In this document: one piece after another, positions 1 through 13,600 of the stretch
Layout: each line of letters starts with the position of its first letter
Position numbering within the stretch: the first letter of the stretch is position 1
From: Apiosordaria backusii
Taxonomy: Eukaryota > Ascomycota > Sordariomycetes > Sordariales > Lasiosphaeriaceae
Direction of reading: 5' to 3'
Length of the DNA stretch: 64,000 nt
NCBI GenBank assembly: GCA_030549205.1
Contig: JAUKTV010000021.1
Span: forward strand, 62,001 to 126,000
The notes under the pieces: model-generated
What the model saw: only the letters and a program-made list of their open reading frames with translations
Told to the model about the DNA's origin: nothing
Databases searched by the model: none
Made by a program: the position numbers and the translations under genes

Positions 1-1445
1 CAATGGGAGACCCTAGCGGCTCGATAGCTGCAGCACCAGGTTAGCGAGCGTTGTATATGCTCGTCATGACGCAGTGTTGCGCCGCCATAGGCACTTACTT
101 GGTAGATCTTATGGACTCATTCATTCCTTGACCCTGAAGAAACATGGCAAAAGGCTCAAACACTGACGCTTGAGCTCGCTTACAGACTTCTGCTCTTTCT
201 TTCGGATATCCTTCGTCAGAAGCATCACTATTCCCATTCCGAAAGTCTCGCCCAGAAACTTGGCCATCTTGGCTGTAGGCAAAGAAAGGGGAACGCGATG
301 TTGTGTCCCCTCCGGTACCAAGCTCCGGGTACTTTTAAAGACCAACGGAGCCAACGCTGCATACTCTCCATGAATACAGCCAAGGGCATTCAACATTGTG
401 TAGCAGTCAACATTCCATCCATATCTTGGTGAGGGGAGCCAGACATCCGAATCAGCATTGCAGACACGGCGGGCATCCGATCCCGCCACGGAGTCCGCCT
501 CCTCAGGGAAAATCGCAACCCTACCATCAGCAATCAGACAAGGCGTGCTTTGATCCTCACAACCGGCTCGAGCATTTAATAACGGAATTGCCTGCCAAAA
601 CAAGTGCCAAGGGGTCTTCTAATAGGTCTCGCCCAGTGTAGGAGCTAGGCTCGCGGGTAAATCGCAGCAACCGGAGAGCCGGGACGCAAGATGTTGACCG
701 CTAGATTGCGGTCCAGACCCTTCCTCACGGCCCTCTTTGAGTCTGGTTCCTGCTGCCTCTATATGTCGTTTCTCAACTTTTTGTTTGTCTTTGTTTACAT
801 ATCATGACGTGAGCTTGCAGTGGCTAATCGGCCTTACAAGTTGATCGACAGAACGGGAAGCTTAAGAGTTGGTTGGAAGTTGTGGCAGGCTTTGAAATCC
901 ATGCTCGGTGTTTATTTGTCGCTTTCCCTGTTGAGCCTGAGTGGTGGCCTTGGAGATGTTACCGGCCAAAGACGAAATTGAAGGTGCAGGTTCCGGCATC
1001 ATCCAGAGCCGGCCGCGTGCGAATATCCGCAGGGGACATGCACCAGCGGCAGCAGACGCATGTAGGTTTTGCTTTTTCTCGGGATGGGCCCCGCAATGCG
1101 AAGACAATCTATGCGGCTTCATCTTCATTTTCTTCTTCCTGCATTTAGTAAATTGTGGTATGTACAGAGGCCAAAATCGAGACCAGAGTCATCACCACAC
1201 ACTGGGCGTCGATGCGCTTGAGATGTGTGTGTTTGCTGGTGTGAATGTAAAATGCAAGAGTTGCTGTTTCAGGACCTTGTAGAAGAGCAGCAACTGAAAT
1301 AATCTAGAAATCAAGGCTTGCGGGTAACTTCATCAATATCGTTGGATGCAAACAAGGCTAGAGAGTTTGGTGGGTGCAGGTGCACGGACTACGAGATATG
1401 TACCTTTTGTCTGACATTATTTGCCAACTAATTCAATACCTCACC
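1..1445. other. Intergenic, no supported gene
   Basis: A minus-strand open frame at 121-603 could encode 160 residues, but it shows no domain I recognise, no signal peptide and no clear upstream exon. Its first codon sits right after a possible splice acceptor (TTTTGGCAG), so it could be one exon of an unknown gene or chance. Nothing else here is supported. Confidence 0.4.
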
Positions 1446-1543
1446 GGGTGACTAGTCTAGTGGTCAGGACGCTTCGTTGTGGTTATTCGCAAGAATATCA
1501 CATACGATCCGAAGAAACCCCGGTTCGATTCCGGGGTCGCCCA
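1446..1543 (+). tRNA. tRNA-His (GTG) with 26-nt intron
   Basis: The cloverleaf closes fully. The acceptor GGGTGAC pairs with GTCGCCC, the D arm is GTCT/GGAC, the anticodon stem is CTTCG/CGAAG, and the T arm is CCCGG-TTCGATT-CCGGG. The anticodon GTG lies at 1479-1481. A 26-nt intron (1483-1508) begins after the purine 3' of the anticodon, the usual nuclear tRNA intron position. Residue 73 is A, as expected for eukaryotic tRNA-His, whose extra G at position -1 is added after transcription. T-rich runs follow within 20 bases and would serve as the Pol III terminator. Confidence 0.93.
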
Positions 1544-4157
1544 TATCTTTTGCACATTTTTTGCCTTAACCTTTCCAAGCAAACCTCCTTTTTGCTCCCT
1601 ACTCACATCACCCATGACGTTATCGCTCCGGTATTTCTCCAAAGACTTTTCCAACACATTCTCACCATTTCCTCGATTTTAATAAACCCAACTTACCTTC
1701 CTATATTAGCAATTATTCCCTTTTTCGCGCCTCTCTCTTCTTTCTGCCGCCCAACCCACTCCTTGAGTGGTTCAAACAGACGCGAGCCGAGAACCGCCAC
1801 TCACAACGTTCATTGCAACCCGCCCTGGACCCCAAGCGAGGTGCGAGGCGCCTGTTTGGGAAACGGGGTGGCAGTTTAACGTTTTTGTTCCCATGGGGTA
1901 CGGAGCACACCATAGGGGAAGTCGCCCGAGTTGTTCGCTTCCAGCTCGCTTGTTCGCTTGTTGGCTTGAGAGGGGGGGTCGATCCACACTCGGTGAGCGG
2001 CTCTTTCGGTTTTGGTATGTGTTTTCCGGCATGGAACGGACCAGCCCCTATTCAACTTTGATGATGACGGATGGATGATGCAAGGGAAATATGGGAGAGA
2101 GTGAGGGGGAAGGGAATATGCGGGGGATGAATCCTTCCTCTCCAGCGGAACATGGGTGATGATTTTCAAGGGTTCTAGGCCTAGACTGGGTTCTCTTCTG
2201 GACGAAATGATGGGGACACAGATCGATCGATGGCTGAAATTGTTCAGGTTTGTTTGGTTGGATGAGGGGGGGTCTCGGCCCGAGAACGAAGTGGTGTTCC
2301 TCTCGGTTCCATATGAGAGTATCCCTCTCCGGTAGCTTTTGACCCGACCAGCAACACTCTTCAAGAGCCAGTACCTAAGCTTCGAAGAATATCTGCCTCT
2401 CCCAGGAAAACACACATGAAATTTGGAAAAACGGCCGGCAAAGCGAAAAAAGAAAGGTGATCGGCAAGATGCATTACCGGACCGGGACGGCCGAGCTGGA
2501 GTTTGCATGTGAGAGGATACCTACCTCCGATACGATACGCGAGAAGCGGAAAGGGTCAAAGAAAGTCTCCTGAAACTCTCCGGCCGGTAAAACTTTTACC
2601 GAGGATGAGCGGTATTCGTTCAGAACAGCCACCTTGCCTCAATACAGCTCGGCTTGATGGAGTTGAGCTCCGCCAGTCCTTGTGTGTATCATTTGATGCC
2701 ACGTTGCTGCCATGATCTCCCCGCACTCTATCAGGTCTCCTGAGCCAGGAAACAGAGTCGTGCTCAAGTATAGTAAGTGATACAAAGCTCTCCACAGGAG
2801 CATCCTGTATAGTAGGCCTGTGTCTGTGTGTCTCGTCTCATCCTTTTTGCCTGCCGGGCTGGTGATCGTGGCCGATTGATTGGGGATTGGAGATTGCAAC
2901 GGCTTGCCCGCCAAGACCGCGGAGGTGCTTCCGAACCACCCCTCATCGGTTTGGGGAAAAGGGAGGGTGGTAGTAGGAGGCGACGGTTGTATTGTGTGTG
3001 TTGACAGCGGTAAGGCGGGAGGGAGGGACTTGGTGGCCGTGCTTTTGGGGCCAAAGTGTGGATGGCTGTATATGCGTATACATGATATGATGGCCTTTTG
3101 CAGGACAAACCGTACCTTAGGAAGGTCGGGGTGGATGGTAGGATTGGAGTTCTTAGACGTTCTTGGATGGGGGTCAAGACTCTTGCCAATTGGAGATATT
3201 CTGGGGAAGGAAGAGGTATGCGAGTAGCCAGCAGACTCACCGAGATGCTTGGCTCTCTTGGCTTGGTGTCTGGTGATGGTCACGAGGGTCTGAAGCCTGA
3301 GCTGTGGTTAAGGATATGATGGTGTGGCGGGAGATGTTAATGGAAGGTAGGTGAGTCAACCACGGTATGCACGGGCGTTGTTGTCGTGGCCGGCCGCCGG
3401 TTGTGGCGTTTTGTTGCCAGACCGGACAGTCCAGATTGTTGGTGGAAGTGGTCGTAATGGGTGATTAATATTGATATGAAACCTGTTTCTTCTACCAATC
3501 TCGAGATATTGCCATTTTAAGATAGCTTCTGTTCGTCCGAGCTAGTTTGATGACGGTGTGGTCCCAGAAATGATAGCTGAGGGTGGTCTTCTCGCTGTGA
3601 TTTCATCCGAGCTCAAGGGCCCCTCGTTCTGACATGGAGCGAAGAGGCAATGGAATGAAGGGGGGAAACTGCCGCCTGGGCCTCATGCTTTCCGCGGGAC
3701 GGAGCGGAAAGCCAGAAAGCCAAGCTGGAGCGGTATGGCAAGTGGAAGTGCTGGAGACGCAAGCCTGTCACGGCGAAGAGGTCCGCCCGTGAGAATAACT
3801 CCTAGCGAGGCCGGGAAACCAGCTGAGCTGAGAGTCCGGATGCCCAGAGGGTAATTTCTTTACGTCAAAGTTTTGCTTGGGAGATTGCAATCGGAATTGT
3901 ATGGAATTTGTAGATGGTTCAGCATGACATTTTGGCAGGCAGGTATCGGTACAGGTTGGGGATGTTCGAAGTACAGCATGATGGAGAGACACCACTTCCT
4001 CTTTGAGTAATATTTCTTGCTTGTATATTCCCTGTTCAATGTGCCTTTCTGAGTATGCAGTTTTCTCATCTTGAGCAGACTTCCCTTTGTTGTCTTTCGT
4101 AGATGGTGGCTCACGTCAACATCACCATCGTATACCAGAATTCTGCCGTTATGAAGC
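1544..4157. other. Intergenic, no supported gene
   Basis: Long overlapping open frames occur on both strands (for example minus 1876-2508 and minus 2639-3283), but their translations are low-complexity, Ser/Pro/Arg-rich and carry no recognisable domain. I see nothing I can support in this stretch. Confidence 0.4.
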
Positions 4158-4277
4158 ACATACGACCATACGCAGTAGAAAGCTTGGCATCCCGTCCGCT
4201 CTGCCCTAGATAAGCTACTGACGGCTGAATTAGTACTCAGGTGGGTGTCCACTGGGGAATCCTCGGTGTTGTATGTT
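4158..4277 (+). rRNA. 5S ribosomal RNA, divergent copy
   Basis: The first ten bases (ACATACGACC) and last bases (GTTGTATGT) match the ends of filamentous-ascomycete 5S rRNA and pair to form helix I. The internal CCCGTCCGCTC loop and the GGTGGGTG segment are also present, and the length is about 120 nt. Helix II is CAGTAG/CTACTG and helix III GGCA/TGCC. These differ from the common Neurospora type as I recall it, but remain paired, so the differences look compensatory. The 3' end is within one or two bases, and a T-rich run (TTTCTTTTT) follows at once as a Pol III terminator. It could be a functional minor 5S type or a pseudogene; kept pairing favours the former. Dispersed 5S genes outside the rDNA array are normal in Pezizomycotina. 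Confidence 0.85.
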
Positions 4278-4585
4278 GTATTTCTTTTTGGCTCCACCCT
4301 GCTCTCTAGATCATTGGAGTTGATGGGGTTTCCTACGAAAAGTTTCGCTGCCGTATAAGTCTATACGTCAAATCAGATCTTTCAAGAAGCTGTGTCAATC
4401 CAGGAAACTAAATTGGAATGAATGCTTTGTTGTTAGAGAAAGGGGGCCGATTCTCTGTCACGGAAGAGTTAGAAGTCGGTTCAGGGAGTGGTGACCCCTG
4501 AACCCTACCTCCACGGTCTCCACCATCACAAAAGCTCACCATAAAAAGTCAAAAAATGTAGCTTTAAAGCATAATAATCTTTGGA

Positions 4586-4674
4586 CGATCCGCCCAGGGG
4601 TCGAGCCTGGAACCTCCTGATTACTTGATTCTGTAGAATCGTAGTCAGACGCGCTGCCATTACGCCAGCGGACC
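4586..4674 (-). tRNA. tRNA-Arg (ACG) with 17-nt intron
   Basis: Read on the minus strand, acceptor GGTCCGC pairs with GCGGATC (one G-T pair), the D arm is GCGT/GCGC, the anticodon stem is TCTGA/TCAGG, and the T arm is CCAGG-CTCGACC-CCTGG. The anticodon loop reads CTACGA before the intron, so the anticodon is ACG (read as ICG after editing). The 17-nt intron is at 4622-4638 and the discriminator is G. A run of six T follows on the minus strand near 4551-4556. Confidence 0.92.
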
Positions 4675-7600
4675 ATGTTGTTGTTGAGAGGGTGTCAATC
4701 TTAGCATCTATGTCCCAACAGCTCCAATGTGCTGTTGAGGTGTTCTTGACTCAATGATTGCTCCAATGAAGACTCTAGCAAGCAGTTGACGCAGTCTGAT
4801 TAAGGTAAAAGAATTTCAGTATGATGCCATCGAATAGGTAGATCCTCCTCAAAAAGTATCACCTCCATCGGCAACGCAACCGAACCTGGGACAAGCTAGG
4901 CGTACTTAAAGCCTCATTATAAAAAATGCTGCCTTTAAACAATGCTGAATTACTTGTCTTTCTTATCAACTACCTCCAACAAGCTTGTCACCATACCTAG
5001 AGCAGCAATGATCCCACGGATAGTTGTCCGGGAGAGTTTGTCTACCTCCATCGGCCCCTGAAAATATTCCAGATGCAACGTAAGAGGAAGAGTACCTAGC
5101 CCATGTACATGATCTCTGACTGTGATTACCATTTACAGTCACCATGCACTTATATCCAAAGCTGGAACTTCGACTGTGGTCCATCTGTGGTAGGGCTACC
5201 TACTATTCTCTCCTGCGCTTATACTAGTCTGCCCCTGCCTCCATAACCGGCAATGGAAGGTTGTATACCGAGCTTGGGACTTGTAGAGACTACTGTAAAG
5301 CTACTAGTGATTTAGTTATGGAGGTACCTAGGCAGTCTACAAGATTAGTAACTAGATCATCAATTGGAACGGTGGTTCTAAATGGCATTGGTGCTGGTGC
5401 GGCAGCCTTCGGTGACACCAAAGCCTACGAAAACTACAAGAGGGATACAAGACAGAAGAAGTCTTTGTAATTGTTGACCTGGATCAAAGCTCAGATTTCT
5501 CTTTGCATACAAATCCTTCGCAAAGCAAACTGTCTATCATCTCGCAACTTGATGTCACTGGGGTGTGAGGCCCTCACCGGCGGTATTGGCTGTGGATTTT
5601 ACATAGTTCTCCACGACAGCTTAATTGGCATATGGATATACCATAACTCTTTGCATAAAACTGAAATACAATACAAGGCAAGATCAGTTTAAACTACAAT
5701 CATGGTATGATTAGGTTACGAAGTTGTGTTCGACCCTAGAAGCAGATGGACCTGTACACCGAAAGTCAACTCAGAGTTCATCTCAGACTCTCGGGGGTGT
5801 CTCCTTCCTAAGTTCGTGGTTAACTATGAGTGAGACCAATGCTCTTTAAAGAAGCTTATGTCTACGTAACTTGGTACTCATTCCGCTATGTTCTTCCGTT
5901 CTTGTTCTACCATACTGTCTGCTGAACTCTTTTCTACTTGGTGGCCAGGAAAGAGCCATCTATAGGTGGGCATAATACTAAACCCACAACAACAGGTAAC
6001 AGACTGACCGTAAAAGGGAGTCACTAAAACAGATGCTAGTAAAAAACATCAGAATTTCTACCTATACTTAGCCTTCGTAATCACGGACCATCATCACATC
6101 GGCTCTAGCTATCCGATTTATGCGCAACAAGACCCAGATTCAGGTGATTGGAACTTTCCTGCAATTTTTTAGCTAAAAGGCTTGACGTTGGCAGCTGTTC
6201 AGCTGCTCCACATGACTGAGATATGGTTTTGTGCCGCAGAGATAGCATGAGGCTAGGGTGATATCTAGCAGGTAACAGTGAATAGGGGATAAATTGGGGG
6301 TATTCAGCTTTGTGATCCACCACCACAACACACAGCTGAATAAATATCACATGCCCAAAGTAAAAGTAGGTAAGGTAAGTTATCACCGAGTATTCCCAAA
6401 GATTGGGCCATCTTCGAAGTAACACAGGAACCTGTCTGTGGCTGACTCCTATCACCAACAGCAACAGAGGTTACACAAATTTCTCTAGGACCAGTTCTCA
6501 TTCGACCATTCTGCTGATCTCGAGCTGGGCAACATTTGAGTGTCACCATTCTCAGTGAGTGACAAGGATAACGACAAACATACCGCGCCAACAGGTGAAT
6601 TAGGGTGACGGCCTGGAGCCCAATACTGACGATCTATTTCCGTTTGACAGGCGGGTGACAGTATAGTTGAGACCATAATGAGAGGCCTCCTTCCTTTCAT
6701 ATCATGCTTAAACTCTATTAACAGATAATGATACTGGTATTGCTTCACCTGAGCGTGTGTGCCGCATCCATACTTGACTACAGGCGTCCCCTGCCGGCTT
6801 CTCCCCGGCCCACTGAACCATGTTTGTCACTGCTTCCTGACCCCAAACACACGCGTATTGGTATTGTCACGTACATGAACTGTTGGGAATTCCCAGGGAT
6901 TGGAGATCGCCCCTGAACGGCTCTGGAATGCCCCTGAAACTCTGGTATGGTGTCAGTGGGCCTCGCTAGTACCTACCGCTACCCCTTTGACTCAACGAAC
7001 GGCAAAAATATCTACACTGTTGTATTGGGATCAATAGTAAGTGTGTTTCATGGCAGCTCCCCGAGGTTAGCTCGTGATCGTTGGTATCAAGTTCGACTCG
7101 ATTATACCCCTAATTAGGCAGTACCTTGATCTATGATGGCAACTAACATATCCCCGTCTCTTTCAACACGAGATACGAGATGCAATGGCACTGTAACACC
7201 AGGATATACTATAAAAAGAGAAGCGCGCTTATTCTTTGTGTACTACCAATCCCCGCGGTAGTCAGGTTGGCTAGCCCTACCTGTGCAATGTAAACAACGC
7301 CCCCCTACTGCATTCTGCCCTATATCAGATCCCAGTAGGAGTGTGTGTACACGACAGGATACCCCGAAGCACAACGGATACCAAGAGATAGTTTTGAATC
7401 AATCACATATCGTCTTCAGATTGCAAAGTAGAAAAACTCGACCAAACTCAAGCTTCCCCTGCAGGAAGTAAACACACCATGGCAAGCAGTCAGGGGCGAA
7501 ATCCTTCTCTCCACCATGCACGCGCGGCTCAACTGGCCGCTGTCAAACCTCAAACTCACCCAACTCCACCACTCCATACAACTTGTGTGGCTAGCTTTGT

Positions 7601-10600
7601 GTTACTATTCCCACGTTTGTTGGTCGTTGCCAGCAGCAGCCAAGACATAAGACCCCCAACCCAAACTGACCATGCTGGAGTCGATCAGATTTTGACTAGG
7701 GCCAGCGGCACAGTAACCTGGCCTTCCCGAAAACTGAAAAGCGCCACCCAAACTGCCAGTGGCCCAGCGCGCCCAGCCAAAGAATCTGACGTGGGCTTTG
7801 TCCGAAACGGCTGCTTCCGGGCCCGGAAGCGATCTCGGTCGAGAAGTTAGCAGATACCCGACTGTTTGGACTTGACCCCTGACGTCCCCCCGAAACACGT
7901 CGGGGTAGCTGCTAGATGCTTGCCAGTGGTGAAGAGATTTGCGATGGGAATGTCGCTTGGATGCTGACCTCAACTCATCACTCACTGACTGGCAGTGTGG
8001 TAAGCTTCCGCAGTGATTTGCAGGTTTGAGCGAAATGATTATTCATCACTGAATTGCAAATAAACGACCCCTGACGAGGTGATGGTCATCATCACCCTCC
8101 CAGCCATCATCTGACCCCCACCTTTCCCCCCAACTTTACCCCAGAGCGACGTGCGTGGGACTGATCTGTCTGAGGAGGGCATATTTCCATCTCTTGTTTG
8201 CCGGGGCCTGATGCACAAATCTTAGAAGACTGACATAACGCTATTTGTAGCATCTCACCTGCTCTGAACGGGCATATTCTTGCTGCGCTGATGACTGCGG
8301 GAGATCATCCATCAGATCGGGCAGTGCGTTGAGAGAACCTGAAAATTATGACGTGCACCCTGTCAATCTTGATTTTCTCACCGTGTCCGCAAAGAATAAA
8401 AAATTGGCGATAACCTCACCGAGAGGCTTCAAAAAAGCAACAACAAACCTCACTTTGAAACATGTCAAACCCGTCCCCGGGTTCAAACCCAGCTGAATCC
8501 CACTCCACGTGTGCGTCAAGCCACCGACGGAAGAAAATGCTTCTCGGGATTCCATGCATGTCTCGCTCAAACGGCCGTCCAACTAGCTTGTAGGTTCTGA
8601 TCTCAAAAAACAAGACACTGCATTTGTTCGGTCTTTTTTCCCCCTTGGCCCACAAAAAAAAAAGATACATGCATGAGACAAGAAGGTACTTGCGCCAACG
8701 TTGAGGTACTGCACAGTACGAAAAACTTTCGTATGCTGGAAAAGGAAAGGTCTCGAAAATGAAAGACAGTACGGGCGAATAGTGTGTGATTGACAACCAC
8801 ACTTTCGAAACCGCAACGCTTTCATTGCTTTCACACCCCCACCCCCACAACAACATTTGGTGGAAATGTTATCGGGACCCAGCAAGAAAACCTCAACCGA
8901 CTCGGTGTGCTCACTCGACATCTAGGTCTAAGCCATCAACCGACCCTTTCCCCCCTGAGCAACATCCCAATCAGGAAGTCGGCTCATGATATTTCTCTTT
9001 TCACATGTCCACATTCCCGCACCTCCATCACAAGCTCACAAATTCCAACCCGCATGATCAAAAACCCGCACGTTCCTCTCGCACACCGAAACTTAAACAC
9101 CACCATTACCACCATCGCCATTAACCTTCTAGTCACCAACGTCACTAGTGTACCTACCACGAAGTTTTCCACCAAGCTAACAGAAATCCGCTCACCAATC
9201 CACCTTCCAATCCCGGTCGAGGGGACAACAGCAAAAAAGGCACATGTGTTAAATCCCCATACCCGCCCCAACCGCATCAACGTTTCTGGTCGACGGAAAT
9301 CCGGAGTAAAGCCCCTCCCCCCCCTCCGCCCCCGGAGTAAGAGGCGCAACGCAACGTCTTAAACAGCAGAAACAACACAGCAAGGCTGAGGTTATAACGG
9401 TAATGGTGGGCGATTAATTACCTGTATGTAGGTTCCTACCATATCCTGCTTTTCCGTCCTTTATCACAGGCTTCAGCAGAGCACAGCCCCTTTGATCATG
9501 CGGCTCTTTTTACTTGTAGGTCCAGCCACTTCTGAATGTGTACAGATAGATGTTTCCCGTGTTATGCAAAAGATGAAATCCCATAGGTTGCCTTCCAAGT
9601 TGCCGATGAAGTCTCACGTGTGAACTCCAATAGCCTTGGGCTGGGCTTGAAAAAATCAACCAATACAACCAACCCTCTGTATAATCCCCACCCCCCTTTT
9701 CCCTTCTCCCCTCTGTGTGGACCGTATAAATCCAACCAACCACATCCAAAAGAAACCCCACCAGCGTTTCATTTCTTTTTTTCTGTCATTTTTGACGATC
9801 GACAGACATACATACATGATACAGGTCGCTGTAAAGGTTGCAGCAGCCAAGCAGACCACCTACATCTCAGCCCTACCACCGACCCGACCGAAGAAGCTAA
9901 CTCAGCCTTTTCCTGTCTGTTGTGCGACCCAACTCAGTACGTGCCCATTTGCCCTCCAACTCACTCATAGATAGCCAGCCCTAGTCATCTTTTCTTCTTT
10001 GGTACCAATGCACAAGTGAACCAACACATCACCAACAGACCACTCGTCTACGGGTAATACTCTCACCAAGGTCTCAGTCCGCCGAGTGCTAACCCAAATA
10101 TGAGTGATATCCCATCAAACAAGCGGTCAGCTTAACTTTTTCGGCACTGTCCTTTTTCATTCCAATGGGACAGCCAGCCCCTCGGGAACCAATCCTCTCC
10201 CCGGTCTTGTCGATCACCACTCATACTCACCAGTCGCCAGTCACCCCACTGAATCACACAGATCACAGTGTGCAAGCCCGTTTATCATGCAGTAGCACAG
10301 TAACACCCCGCCCCCATTTGTTTGAGGCTGTAAGAGTCATCACCGCGACATGCACGCGGATTGGTTTCTCGGCTTCTTCCGTTTCGGTGATGCACAAGGC
10401 CTGTCAAAAAAGATGGTGGCTTACATACAACGAGACATCATTCATCTTCAGCCACACCGAACAAGAAGAAAAATAAGCAGAGAAATAGATGAAACATACG
10501 AAAGTGCAAGGCTGAACTCAGGTCCTTTCCGCCTAGGTACATACTGGTAACGGCGATCGCGATAGTGAAAATGGCTGGCTGGCAAAGTGTCGTTTGGGCT

Positions 10601-13600
10601 GACCACTGAGCCTGCTCATCACTCTCGGAGATGGGCTTGTTGTCGGTGAGCCGGGACCGAAGCCTCTCCATAAAATGGAACGGAAATCGCGGATGGCTAC
10701 AGGGGTTCGTCACAGAAACCCCGGCGAGAGCCGGACCGGTAAGGGACAGAGGCACATGCTAACGGCGAACAACAGAAGAAAACAAAAAGATAAGCAAGAA
10801 TTTAGATAAAGCTGGCAAAAGAAAAGGACCTGTCATCTGATGACACTTGACAGCAGCGGGATGACCCGAAGAGGTCGCTAGGCTGGGGTGAAACAACATT
10901 GCATCATAAAAATGATTACTTTTTCGAAAGGACGCTGCAGCGACCAAAATGCGGGCCGCAACGGCGGCCGTGTTGCACGAATAGACGGCTGTGGTAGCGT
11001 GACGGTATGAGTTCTGTGGTGTGGTGCCGTTCCTCCTTGGCAGAAGGAGGTCCAAAAGATCAAGTGACAGGACGTCATGGTTTGTGATGATCAGGAGATT
11101 CAGCGTCAGCCGTCTGTCGTCGCCCGTGAGCCAGAACTGTCTTTCTTGAATGTCTCGAAATGTCTTGCTCTGCTTCACCGCCGTTATCGGCCTGGCAAGT
11201 CGAGTCGAAAGGAGCCGTTGATTACTCCGCTCAAATTCCGACCTTAGTGCGTCCAGCTCAGGACTTTCAGAGCCATTTCCGGAGGACCTTGTCGTCTCAA
11301 CGGTCGCTTCGTATCTCGTATCGAGAGGAAAAACCTGGCCCGGATCGAACAATTATCTGGTGGCCTAGCCCACAAACGAAGCCAAGCATCTTCCATTTCT
11401 TCGCAGTTCAGGGCAATCTGTGCCTGGCGGCAGGCCCGACTTTGCGCTGGCTGTTGTGAGGTTTGTGCAACGACACCAAGCGCGGGACAAGCACGAGCAG
11501 CGCGTCTTGGCGCGATGCAAGCCCTGGACACAGTTGGACACGGTGGAGACAGCCTCCAAGGGTGGTGGTGATCCTTGTGGTTTTAGGCGACCCAGCCCCA
11601 AAACCTTATTTGGACAACAGGCCCTTTCTAGCGTCTTTGTCCTGGCCTGGTGTTGGCTGGTTGGGCCGAGCTGTTGGTCCAGCCTGTCTTGGGTGCAAGC
11701 AGGGAGCCTGTGCCGCACGACCACCCCGACCATTGCTCCGTTCGCGCCCGAGAACACGGAGATGGTGCCCACGTGTCGATACGGACCGGAAATCGGGTCC
11801 GGCTTTGCCTCATCGGCAACCACCAACCGCCAGCGCCCTTGATCATCTGCTTGTTTCATCGATTGTCGAGAGCTCTCGGGCTTTCAGGCCTTGCAAGGAA
11901 ACAAATTGAACCACACGAAGCAACCCTGGAACCAAGAAAGCGGTGCTCCCGGCCATTTGCCCACGCATTCGTGCAATGGGCCTTGTTGGACCCTACACTA
12001 CTGTGCTGCCCTGCGTTGCCCGTCCTGTTGTGTCCCCAATGGCGCTCTCAATGCGGGGGCGCTCAAGCCCCTCAACCGCTCTCTCGGGTCAAGCTTGGGG
12101 TGTACAGTACGAAAGGTGCGTGCGGGGGTGCCAGCAGGTGTCTCCCCAGTTGGAGAAGCGCCTTCGGTGCCGTGTAAAGTGACAGATCGCCGGCGGTGGA
12201 AACACAGACCCCCAAATGCTTTTGCCATGGCGCACCTGGTTCCCAACGCCCTGGCACCACCATGCCATACCACGCTCTTGAAGCCAAGAACCGCGATAGC
12301 TTTTACTAGCGCCTCCACTTTTGACCTCCAGGTCATCGAACTGGTCTTTTTCATTCTTTTCCCGTTCTCTTTCTGGCAGCGTGCAGCAGTGAAGTGCAGC
12401 CGGAACGAGAGACCTACCTTCCCAGAGATGTTGCGCTCACCCTGTGCCGTAGCTTTGCGCTGACCGATGACATTCATTCGCCTTGCCAAGCTTGCTGGTA
12501 TCCTCTCTTTGGTGGCTGCCTGGGGGTTTGCGCAGCCCGGACCTACGTGACTCGGCTTTGTGCTGTAGTTGGGGATTCGGTCGAATCAACAGGTTGGCTT
12601 GCACGGCCTGGCAGGTTTGGTGGGTTTCCTCGATATTGAATTTGAGGCAGTGCATTGCAGCGATGCATCGAGGCAGGGTGTGATTTGGGGAGTGACTTGA
12701 CCTAGGAATGAAACTCTCTCGTCGGCGAGTAACCCAATGATGACGAGAGCTCGGCAGACCGGTGTGCGTGGGCGGCATGCCGAGTTGCTTTCGGTATGGA
12801 GTGACTCTTGGCGGGACGGGATGTTAGCTTGCTGCCCGTTAGCTGATGAGGAAGCGAAAGAGGCAGAGAAAGATTGAGTAGGTTAAGAGACGGACAATAA
12901 TGTGCTGGCCCTTCGAGTTCGGTTCATGCAAGTCATCCTGAGGTAGGAAGGGGGGTGGACCAGCCCCAGGCCGGCCTCCTCGGCAGATGAACGGATAGGC
13001 GGTGACACGACACAGCCAAGCGCTCATTCAAGGCTGTACCACCTCAGATGGCCGCACCGGCCGAATGTTGTGAAATGGTATTTCGGCGGTGGTTTAAAAG
13101 CTGCCCGGGTGAAGATATCATATTGTACAGAGATGCATCTTGAAGAGATTGAAAACAACAAAGTATGGCAATCGTCTGGCGTCTTTTCCGGGGTTGGCGG
13201 GCATGACGGGGATGGAGAACCTCGCATTTTTCTATCTGTTTTGCTGCAGAGACGTAGGTGTTTTCTGCTCAAGGTGGTGGATGTTTTGACATGCTGCAGT
13301 TGGTGTGCAGGTACATGGATGAATGAGACTGTTTGCTGCAGCTTACCCACCTCTACGTACGATGTTGCTGGGCGGATGTAGGTACCTACGTACCTTTGGC
13401 CGAATGAGGTGACACTCATAGACGGGCCTTCCTTCGCTCTCAATGGCGGAGAGATGGCCGGGCCATACACGTGTAGGCAGGCAGGCACGCGGGCAAACAA
13501 CTGCAGGAGCAATGGAAATCACCCACTTGAAACGGGGCAGGGCAACTCGTCACCGTGGAGAATGGAAAACGCGAGCGATCCAGTGCGGTGCGATGCGATG

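Noticed and set aside
121..603. 160-residue minus-strand open frame near the left edge
   Set aside because: No domain, no signal peptide, no convincing partner exon; frames of this length occur often by chance here.
8469..8500. B-box-like GGGTTCAAACCC suggesting a tRNA
   Set aside because: It is a palindrome-like sequence; no acceptor stem, D arm or anticodon stem can be folded around it.
10759..11352. 197-residue minus-strand frame
   Set aside because: It opens with a TTG rather than an ATG, has no domain, and overlaps similar frames on the other strand.
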